DNA from: Exercitatus varius
GTDB taxonomy: Bacteria; Pseudomonadota; Gammaproteobacteria; Enterobacterales; Pasteurellaceae
Assembly: GCF_029577735.1 (NCBI RefSeq)
Contig: NZ_JARQTO010000016.1
Coordinates: forward strand, 43,541 to 107,540
Length of the DNA stretch: 64,000 nt
Reading direction: 5' to 3'
Positions 16,812-23,336 of the stretch are shown here, one piece after another. A model generated the notes under the pieces. The model saw only the letters and a program-made list of their open reading frames with translations. It was not told the DNA's origin and made no database searches. The translations under genes and the position numbers were made by a program. Every line of letters starts with the position of its first letter. The first letter of the stretch is position 1.

Positions 16812-17501
16812 TTAAAATACTGAGAGCGAGGTTTTCTGTATCCCATGCTCATCAAAATTACTATCTGATAGCCAATTCTGAAATCGTTTTTTCTGCGAGA
16901 GCCATTCACTATCTAACATTGAAAACCAAGCTGTATCGCGAGTTCTCCCTTTGTAAACCTGTGCCTGGCGGAATGTACCTTCATAGGTAAAGCCTAATCG
17001 TAATGCAGCCTTTCGTGACGGTGCATTCAAACTATCGCATTTCCATTCATAACGACGATATTTCAAATCTTCAAAGACATACTGAGCCAATAAAAATTGA
17101 GCTTCGGTGGCAATTCTTGTTTTTTGTAATTGGGGAGAGTAAATTACCCAGCCCACTTCAATTACGCGGTTATTCGGGTCAATTCGCATTAATGCAAAAG
17201 TACCTACCGCTTGTTGCGTTTGTTTATCAATAATCGCCAAATAATAAGGATCTTGGCTATGCTCTAACAACTGTAAAAACTGATCAAAATCAGATTTTTG
17301 TATGAAGGGAGCCAAGGGCAAATATGTCCAATTTTCCAAAGGTGAAGAGTAAACTGCAAATAAATCATTGTGATGTTTTGCAAAAGACAGTTTTTCCAAG
17401 CGACAAAAATGCCCTTCCAATACGTTTACATCAGGTCTTTTCCCTACAGAAAAATCGGGCAAGGCTTCGCCAATCGGTTGATTAAATTCGTTATATCTCA
17501 T
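16812..17501 (-). CDS. GNAT-family N-acetyltransferase (RimJ/RimL-like) within the his operon
   Basis: This 229-residue protein has the RimJ/RimL/COG1670 GNAT layout. An N-terminal substrate region (GHFCRLEKL) leads to a central EVGWVIYSP and the acetyl-CoA segment TRIATEAQFLLAQYVFE, then NAPSRKAALRLGFTYEGTFR. Such enzymes acetylate protein N-termini or small molecules, and the substrate cannot be inferred. It lies 17 bases upstream of hisA and 54 bases downstream of yiiM on the same strand, so it is likely co-transcribed with histidine genes although it has no known role in the pathway. Confidence 0.85.
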   Translation of the reverse strand: MRYNEFNQPIGEALPDFSVGKRPDVNVLEGHFCRLEKLSFAKHHNDLFAVYSSPLENWTYLPLAPFIQKSDFDQFLQLLEHSQDPYYLAIIDKQTQQAVGTFALMRIDPNNRVIEVGWVIYSPQLQKTRIATEAQFLLAQYVFEDLKYRRYEWKCDSLNAPSRKAALRLGFTYEGTFRQAQVYKGRTRDTAWFSMLDSEWLSQKKRFQNWLSDSNFDEHGIQKTSLSVF

Positions 17502-17555
17502 TTCTTAACACCTAACATTGCAATATTCCAAGAATATTTAACCGCTTTAAGTTAA

Positions 17556-18212
17556 CTAAATCCGCCCCAACTGATTTCTCAACGTCCGCTTAAACGCCTC
17601 TGCCAACACTTCGCAAGCCAACGCTTTTTCTAGCTCCGCACGCATTACCTCGGTTGGCTTTTGTGCGGCAAGTTGGTTTAGATGCATAATGTTTAAATCT
17701 GGATATGGGCGTTGCAAGCGGTGGATTTTGTCGCCTTTTTTGCAAACACCGGTTTGAACCACACGCACATACCAACCCGTTAAACCTTGCTCTCGCACGA
17801 TTTTTTGCGTCTCCTCACACTCAGAATTGAGCGACAACCGCTCACAAGGTTTACGCGGTTGCGACACTTCTAAAATTACATCGCCGATTTGATAACGGTC
17901 GCCCACACAAACATTGGTTTCGTCCAATTCGGAAACGATAAAATTCTCGCCGTAAATCGCCGTGTTCTTCCAATCGAAATCTTTACCGATAAGTGCGGTC
18001 AATTTTTCAAAGGTTTTTTCCGCCATAAAAAATAATGCTTTATCCACACCGCCGTGATGGGCTTTCAAACCTACATCATTGCCTTCTGCCCCTAATTCGT
18101 GAACGGTGATTTTGTCCACTGGTTGCTTGCGAATGGCGCTTTCTAAGGTCGTACCGTCCGCAAAAGTCACGTTTTTTACCAAACCGATTTTTAAAGCTAA
18201 CACTTCCGCCAT
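17556..18212 (-). CDS. yiiM: MOSC-domain protein YiiM
   Basis: This 218-residue protein has a MOSC domain (about 30-165) and a C-terminal helical 3-alpha domain, as in E. coli YiiM. The conserved Cys of the MOSC core is in QPRKPCERLS, and GENF and LKAHHGGVDKAL match the fold. YiiM-type proteins bind molybdenum cofactor and reduce N-hydroxylated bases such as 6-hydroxylaminopurine. The ATG overlaps the hisH stop by one base (TAATG), so it is translationally coupled to a histidine gene. An uptake signal is internal (near 17991). Confidence 0.88.
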   Translation of the reverse strand: MAEVLALKIGLVKNVTFADGTTLESAIRKQPVDKITVHELGAEGNDVGLKAHHGGVDKALFFMAEKTFEKLTALIGKDFDWKNTAIYGENFIVSELDETNVCVGDRYQIGDVILEVSQPRKPCERLSLNSECEETQKIVREQGLTGWYVRVVQTGVCKKGDKIHRLQRPYPDLNIMHLNQLAAQKPTEVMRAELEKALACEVLAEAFKRTLRNQLGRI

Positions 18213-18808
18213 TAAATATTCTCCACAAAATTTTTCAACAACTGCGCTCCGTTTTTGCCCGAACGCTCAGGGTGGAACTGCACGCCATAAAAGTTTTTGC
18301 TCGCAATCGCCGCCGAAAAATCCACGCCATAGTTGCTGGTCGCGATAGTGTTTTCATTCGGCAACACCGCATAACTATGCACAAAATAGAAATGGCTGTC
18401 TTGCTCAATACCAGCAAACAACGGATGATCCGCCGCATAACGCACACGGTTCCAGCCCATATGCGGCAACGGCAAGCCTGTATTCGGAATTAACTCCGTT
18501 TTACCGCTCATCAGGCGCAAAGTTTCCACATTGCCCTCGGTGGAAAATTCCGTCATCAGCTGCATCCCCAAACAGATCCCAAGCATCGGTTGAGTAGCGT
18601 TTTGGATAGTTTCAATCAGCTGACGATCCTGCAGATTTTTCATCGCCGCAATCGCCGTCCCCACGCCTGGTAACAACAATTTATCCGCCGATTTGATTTT
18701 TGCCAAATCACGGCTAATTTCCGCTTGAATCCCCAAACGGTCGAATGCAAATTTTACAGAAGACAGGTTTGCACAGCCTGTGCCGATGATGGTGAGATGT
18801 TGTGTCAT
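18212..18808 (-). CDS. hisH: imidazole glycerol phosphate synthase glutaminase subunit HisH
   Basis: This 198-residue class I glutamine amidotransferase supplies ammonia to HisF. The catalytic triad is Cys79 (GICLGMQL), His179 and Glu181 (FHPERSGK). The oxyanion segment PGVGT is at about 47-51. The normal upstream gene hisB is missing: a block of AT-rich DNA starts 76 bases upstream. Its leader, TTTCCTATAAAAC onward, is repeated at 20082. hisG, hisD, hisC and hisB are not in the window, so the pathway is split or displaced. Confidence 0.97.
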   Translation of the reverse strand: MTQHLTIIGTGCANLSSVKFAFDRLGIQAEISRDLAKIKSADKLLLPGVGTAIAAMKNLQDRQLIETIQNATQPMLGICLGMQLMTEFSTEGNVETLRLMSGKTELIPNTGLPLPHMGWNRVRYAADHPLFAGIEQDSHFYFVHSYAVLPNENTIATSNYGVDFSAAIASKNFYGVQFHPERSGKNGAQLLKNFVENI

Positions 18809-18812
18809 AATA

Positions 18813-18838
18813 TTTCCTATAAAACGTTCAAAAAATTG
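18813..18838. repeat. imperfect direct repeat flanking the islet, copy 1 (hisH leader)
   Basis: TTTCCTATAAAACGTTCAAAA and the following TTGA recur at 20082-20107 with a perfect 13-base core, two substitutions and one or two small gaps. The two copies bracket the DUF5655 gene and the DUF1016 remnant. They may mark the junctions of an insertion or duplication. Confidence 0.5.
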
Positions 18839-18884
18839 ACCGCACTTTTAATAATTTTTGAGGTAAATTAGCTTAAACATCGCT

Positions 18885-19780
18885 TTATAGAGCCTGTTTA
18901 ACTAAGCTCATTATATATTCTAAATTTTTACTATCTTCAATGAGTAATTCATAATCACCCGTTCCCCAATGACCTGTTTGAGAAACATCCCGAGCTAAAT
19001 TTTTAGGATCGTCAAGTTTCCCCGAAACAAGATTAATCCAAAGTTTAAGCGCTTTTTTCTGTAAGTGTATTGCAGCAATATTTCTTTCTGTTTTAAATAC
19101 CATATACAGCTTTTTAGGTTCAATATTGATATCATTATTTAAATTTAGAATAGCATTTTTAAAAGTCATATATAGATCCTGAATATCTTCGGATTTATCT
19201 TTTAAGTGATCTTCTTCACTATACACTTTTAATTCTTTTAGCGTATTAATTTCCCCCTTATTTTTTATAGAGTTAATGCTTGGAGAGGCTTTGGATTTTT
19301 TTATAGAACTTACATAGATAATACCATCTTCAAATTGTTTTACTGTCCATAACTCAATCGGCAAGTCTTTAAAGTTAGAAGCTTGAATTTGAAAATCGGT
19401 AAATGATGATGAAATAAAAATAACTTTAGATTGAGACCAATCTACATCACTTCGTTTTAAATTCTTATTTTTCTTTTCATTATACTCAATAATGAAATCA
19501 GCTTTGTACTCCAACATTAAATTAAGGTAAGAAATACCTTGATCTATGACACTGATATTTTGACTGCGTTTATATTCAATAATAACAAAAGAGTTATTTT
19601 CCGGATCAAATGCTAATGTATCAATTCTACTATTTTTTATAGTGAATTCACTTGAGATAAAGTGATAGTCTGTAATTTTAGATAAGTTTTTTCAAATAAA
19701 TTTTGTAAGTACCTTTCTTTTTCAAAAGGTTTATCATGTAAGAGAGATAATTTACCATTTATATTTTTAAAGATACGCAT
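18885..19780 (-). pseudogene. frameshifted DUF5655/COG3586 protein gene
   Basis: The segment reads as one gene of 299 codons if one base is restored. The first 31 codons from the ATG at 19780 end ..LQNLFEK. The reading then continues in another frame as NLSKITDYHFI..RIDTLAFDPE..VIIEYKRSQNISVIDQG and on to the stop at 18885. The break falls in a run of six A (19687-19692 on the plus strand as T), where seven would keep the frame. N-terminal features resemble a PDDEXK/NucS-like fold, and the C-terminal region (LYMVFKTERNIAAIHLQKKALKLWI..) is the DUF5655 'predicted transport protein' domain. Function is unknown; relatives often sit near restriction and other defence genes. DNA is very AT-rich. 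It could be a pseudogene, a phase-variable gene or a sequencing error. Confidence 0.75.
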
Positions 19781-19800
19781 AAGTTATAATTCCATTATAA

Positions 19801-19989
19801 TTATTCAACTTTAATATTCTCTTTTTGCAAAATGAACCGATCTTGCTCTTGCTGTTCTTCTTCAAAAATCCGCTTGCCGATATGCCAATACATTAGCACC
19901 TATTGGAAATCCACCGCTCGAATTGCGGTTTCGTGGGATTGAAGAATAATTTGTTTGATGTCGGTGGCTATAAGGTTTGTTATTAGCAC
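19801..19989 (-). pseudogene. truncated DUF1016 (YhcG-type PDDEXK nuclease) gene remnant
   Basis: From a GTG at 19989 with CAGGAG upstream, 63 codons read LITNLIATDIKQIIL..ETAIRAVDFQ, then an in-frame TAG (19900-19902), then VLMYWHIGKRIFEEEQQEQDR and a short unrelated tail to TAA at 19801. The pattern 'AVDF-x-VLMYWHIGKRIFEEEQQ' matches the N-terminal DUF1016_N domain of YhcG nucleases, which normally continue for about 300 more residues with a PDDEXK nuclease domain. Both the nonsense codon and the missing C-terminal part show it is dead. It lies 20 bases upstream of the DUF5655 pseudogene on the same strand. Confidence 0.7.
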
Positions 19990-20081
19990 TTTTACTCCTG
20001 TTGATTAAATACAAAAATTTACAGCGAATAAATAATGAATTTTTGTAGTTTGTATTAGATAATAGCAAACATATTATGTTT

Positions 20082-20107
20082 TTTCCTATAAAACATCCAA
20101 AAGTTGA
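20082..20107. repeat. imperfect direct repeat flanking the islet, copy 2
   Basis: Partner of 18813-18838, beginning with the same 13 bases (TTTCCTATAAAAC). It lies 38 bases downstream of the abortive-infection gene stop, in otherwise featureless AT-rich DNA (19990-20145). Confidence 0.5.
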
Positions 20108-20145
20108 TCTTGTTTTAATTATATTTCATAAAGTTTGTCTATTAG

Positions 20146-21117
20146 TTATTGAGAGAAAGTATTTCTCTTAATAAATTTATTATATCTTACATATAATTTA
20201 TTATAATTGATATTTTGAGAGAATGCTCTATCGTCAAACCCACGCAATATTTTTATTAATAAATGATCTGCGATGTTATATACATCTTCATCTTCCAATA
20301 AAGATATATCTATTTCTCTATTATTATGCATCGTATCAAATAATTCCTTAACAAATGGATTTTTGCTAAAATTAATAGAGATTTTTTCTTTATTTATTAT
20401 TAACATATCTTCTTCATTTAAGACATTTTCTAGAAGTAAAATTTCTAAAAATTTTAGATCTAAATTTTGAAATAGAGAAAGGTCTGAGATATATTCTTTT
20501 TCGTTTCTACCCAAAGATAAACATGCTAATAAAATCATATCATTGCTATCCAATACAGATTTTAGTAAATTCAAATAACTGTTTTGCTCATCATATTCTC
20601 TATTATCATAAAGATATTTGATGATTGAAATTAAACATAAATAATATGGTAAGAATTTAGTATACAATTCTCTATTTTCTTTGAATTTCTCAGAAAAATC
20701 ATAGTCATTTCTATTTGCCATAAACAAATAGTAAGTGTTATTAGAGCAAATTACTTCAATTATTTTCTCAATATCTTTTTTAAGATTTTTTTGTTTTATG
20801 TTCTTTTGTTCTAAAAGAATAAAGAAATTTCTCTCAAAATCTTCTTTTCTTCTTCGTTCTTCTTGCTCTTTCTTATCTTTCTCAAATTCTTCTTTTTGTT
20901 CATTAAAACGTTTACGTTCTAATTGCATTCCATGCAAAACACTTAATAAAGTAACAGCTGAAAAAATTCCACCAATATAACTTCCGAAATGATCCCATTT
21001 TTCACTATCTGATGATAAGCCACCATGAAATTGATAAAAATATAATCCTAATAACCCCAAAACTAATAAAACATACCATTTGTTATTTTTTATAAAATTA
21101 AAAATTTCTTTAAGCAT
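20146..21117 (-). CDS. putative phage abortive infection membrane protein (putAbiC-like)
   Basis: This 323-residue protein has two N-terminal hydrophobic segments (about 14-33 and 47-66, joined by SEKWDHFGSYIGGIFSAVTL), then a highly charged coiled coil (about 68-96), then an alpha-helical cytoplasmic region rich in Asn, Tyr and Ile. This is the layout of the 'putative phage abortive infection protein' family, whose members have W-x-x-FG-x-Y-x-GG between two helices followed by a coiled coil. Proteins of this type are proposed to kill or arrest the infected cell. The gene appears intact, is about 25-30% GC by eye, and contains no uptake signal. Its ATG follows about 120 bases of non-coding or remnant DNA after the MFS gene. 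Confidence 0.65.
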   Translation of the reverse strand: MLKEIFNFIKNNKWYVLLVLGLLGLYFYQFHGGLSSDSEKWDHFGSYIGGIFSAVTLLSVLHGMQLERKRFNEQKEEFEKDKKEQEERRRKEDFERNFFILLEQKNIKQKNLKKDIEKIIEVICSNNTYYLFMANRNDYDFSEKFKENRELYTKFLPYYLCLISIIKYLYDNREYDEQNSYLNLLKSVLDSNDMILLACLSLGRNEKEYISDLSLFQNLDLKFLEILLLENVLNEEDMLIINKEKISINFSKNPFVKELFDTMHNNREIDISLLEDEDVYNIADHLLIKILRGFDDRAFSQNINYNKLYVRYNKFIKRNTFSQ

Positions 21118-21240
21118 TTATAACCTCTATACAAACAGCCGCTTTCCCCAAAAAACTTTGTAAAATTTCACCGCACTTTTCTTTATCCGAAACCGTTTGC
21201 GTATGGACTTTGGATTCTAGCAGATAATTTCGGAAATTGT
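21118..21240 (-). other. possible coding remnant between the MFS gene and the abortive-infection gene
   Basis: One minus-strand frame is open for 46 codons (KDLNNFRNYLLESKVHTQ.. ending CIEVINA) and stops at TAA overlapping the start of the downstream gene, but it has no start codon because it begins right after an in-frame TAG. A DNA uptake signal near 21170 encodes K-C-G within it. It may be the tail of a lost gene or chance. I cannot assign it to a family. Confidence 0.25.
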
Positions 21241-22380
21241 TTAAATCTTTCTAGGTATCACAAAAAATGCGATTGCCGCCAGGGCCGACATGGTGATGAA
21301 CATGGCTTGCGGCGAGAGCGGATAAATTTTTCCGCAGATCATGGTCATCACGGCGACGCCCAGACAGTTCGCCAGGCCACTGTATAACGATTGCAATTTG
21401 ACGATCGTATTTTGCGGTTGGCGGGCGATGTAGCGAATCATGGCGATATGCATGACGGCGAAAGTGAGGGCGTGGAACGTCTGCAATAATGTCAGCCAGA
21501 GGATGGATGTAGTGCTGCCGTATACGCCCCAGCGGATAACGGCGGCGAGGGTTGCCAGCAACATTAAATGACGCACGGACCAGTCACCGAATAAGCGTTT
21601 GGAAAAGAAAAACAGCAGAATTTCCGCCGTCACGGCGCAGCCCCAAAGCAGGCTGGTGAGTTGGACGGGAATACCGTTTTCGTTCCAATACAATATGCTG
21701 TAAACGTAATAACCGGCGTGGGAGCCTTGAATAAGAAAGGCGGCGAGCAACATTCTGGCGTGGTCGGCATTTTTTAGTAACGTCCAATAATTTACCGAAT
21801 TTTCGCCCGCACTTTCCGCTTCGTCGTGGGGTTTTGGATGCGGATTAAGCATTAACAGCAAAGAATAGAACACGAAAAGTACGGTCAAAATCCAGATAAT
21901 ATTTTGTTCGCCGGTGAAACGGATAAGCTGCCCCACCGCAACCAGGGCGAGAGTAAACGCCAGCGAACCGAGCAGGCGCGCTTTGCCGTAATCCAGTTCC
22001 AGCTGTTTTTGCCAGGTGGCGGCGAGGCTGTCGGTTAACGGCATGCCGGCGGCGTTCAACATACTGAAAATGCCGATACTGACAGACAGCCACCAGAAAT
22101 TTTGTGCCGTCAGCGCCATTATGCAAGTCATGCCCACCATAGACCAGGCGATCAGCCGCAAAGCGGTGAAAAGCTGATGGCTGTGTTTAATCATTCGCCC
22201 GAAGAAAAAGCTGCCGATAAAGCGAAAAAAATAGGAAGAAGACAGAATGATGCCGATAAATTGCGGATCGTAAGCGTGGGATTTCACCCACACCGGCAGG
22301 TAAGGTACCAGCACGCCGTAGGCAAAAAAATAGCCGAAAAAAGCCAATGCCAGCCAGTTGAACGGAGAGAGTCGCATCAA
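21241..22380 (-). CDS. MFS transporter (HcaT-like, nucleoside:H+ symporter superfamily branch)
   Basis: This 379-residue protein has 12 predicted membrane helices and resembles E. coli HcaT throughout. Shared features include NWLALAFFGYFFAYGVLVPYLP at the start, PLTDSLAATWQKQLELDYGKARLLGS in the middle and AMIRYIARQ near residue 310. HcaT is annotated as a 3-phenylpropionate importer, but the substrate of the Pasteurellaceae homologue is not known. The start overlaps the proC stop (ATGA type), so the two are coupled. A variant uptake signal lies at 21805-21814. Confidence 0.85.
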   Translation of the reverse strand: MMRLSPFNWLALAFFGYFFAYGVLVPYLPVWVKSHAYDPQFIGIILSSSYFFRFIGSFFFGRMIKHSHQLFTALRLIAWSMVGMTCIMALTAQNFWWLSVSIGIFSMLNAAGMPLTDSLAATWQKQLELDYGKARLLGSLAFTLALVAVGQLIRFTGEQNIIWILTVLFVFYSLLLMLNPHPKPHDEAESAGENSVNYWTLLKNADHARMLLAAFLIQGSHAGYYVYSILYWNENGIPVQLTSLLWGCAVTAEILLFFFSKRLFGDWSVRHLMLLATLAAVIRWGVYGSTTSILWLTLLQTFHALTFAVMHIAMIRYIARQPQNTIVKLQSLYSGLANCLGVAVMTMICGKIYPLSPQAMFITMSALAAIAFFVIPRKI

Positions 22381-23192
22381 AATAATTTTTCCATTTCCTG
22401 TGAACGGGCAACGCAGGCCTGCATGGCAAGTTGCACGGTTTGCGCGAATTGACGTTCGTTGAACACCGCCAGTGCGGCAGCCGTGGTGCCGCCCTTGGAC
22501 GTGACGTTTTCGCGCAAAACGGTAAGCGGCGTTTGCGGATTTTCAATCGCCATTTTTGCGGCTCCTAAAGCGGATTGCTGAATCAGTTCACGCGCCTGTT
22601 GATCGTTTAATCCCATCGCTAATAAAGCTTGCTGCATGGCTTCCATAAACAGGAAAAAATAAGCGGGACTGGAGCCGGAAGCGGCGGTGACGCTGTGCAT
22701 ATCCGATTCGTTTTCCACCCAACAGATTTTTCCCACCGCTTTCAGCAGCGATTCGGCCTGTCGTTTTAATTCGTCGGGCACGGACGGCGGCGCGAACAAG
22801 CCGGACATGCCGGCGGAAACCAAGGCGGGCGTATTCGGCATGACGCGAACAATATGGCGAACCGTAGGAAAAAGTGCGGTCAATTTTTTCACTGAAATTG
22901 CCGCCATAATGGAAATCAAAAATTTATCGGAAAAATCGACCGCACTTATTGTTTGCGCGAGTGTCGACGCGCCTTGCGGTTTCACGGCAAGCACCACAAT
23001 TTCCGCCTGTTCGGCGGCGGTTTGTGGATCTTGTGTAACCCGCACGCCTTGAGCCGCGAACAACTCGCGTTTGGCCTGGTTGCGGTCGCAAACGGTAATT
23101 TTGTCGGCAGGGTAGCCCTGTTTTAACAAACCGAAGACGATAGCTTGCGCCATATTGCCGCCGCCGATAAAAGAGAGGAATTTATGTGACAT
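22377..23192 (-). CDS. proC: pyrroline-5-carboxylate reductase
   Basis: This 271-residue enzyme makes the last step of proline synthesis, reducing pyrroline-5-carboxylate with NAD(P)H. The Rossmann motif IGGGNMAQAI is at about 8-17, VRVMPNTPALV at about 115, and the proline-pocket segment TAASGSSPAYFF at about 168-179. Length matches the family. Two uptake signals in opposite orientation lie within the gene (near 22870 and 22939). The gene is divergent from plsB across 144 bases. Confidence 0.97.
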   Translation of the reverse strand: MSHKFLSFIGGGNMAQAIVFGLLKQGYPADKITVCDRNQAKRELFAAQGVRVTQDPQTAAEQAEIVVLAVKPQGASTLAQTISAVDFSDKFLISIMAAISVKKLTALFPTVRHIVRVMPNTPALVSAGMSGLFAPPSVPDELKRQAESLLKAVGKICWVENESDMHSVTAASGSSPAYFFLFMEAMQQALLAMGLNDQQARELIQQSALGAAKMAIENPQTPLTVLRENVTSKGGTTAAALAVFNERQFAQTVQLAMQACVARSQEMEKLF

Positions 23193-23336
23193 GGTTTCAA
23201 CCGTTTTTTATTTTCTTAAATGTAGATCACATTCTAATGAAATTTAGAAAAAACTAAACCCTGAGTTTAGTATTCTTTTCAGGATTTATGATAGACTACC
23301 GCCCAGATTCGCCAATCGGCTTTAGGAAATAAATGT

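Noticed and set aside
19862..20068. 68-codon open frame on the minus strand in the islet
   Set aside because: A different frame of the same strand shows DUF1016 homology (VLMYWHIGKRIFEEE), so this frame is a shadow of the remnant.
23217..23240. CRP-like site between proC and plsB
   Set aside because: TGTAGATCACA has one good half-site but the spacing to the other half is wrong.
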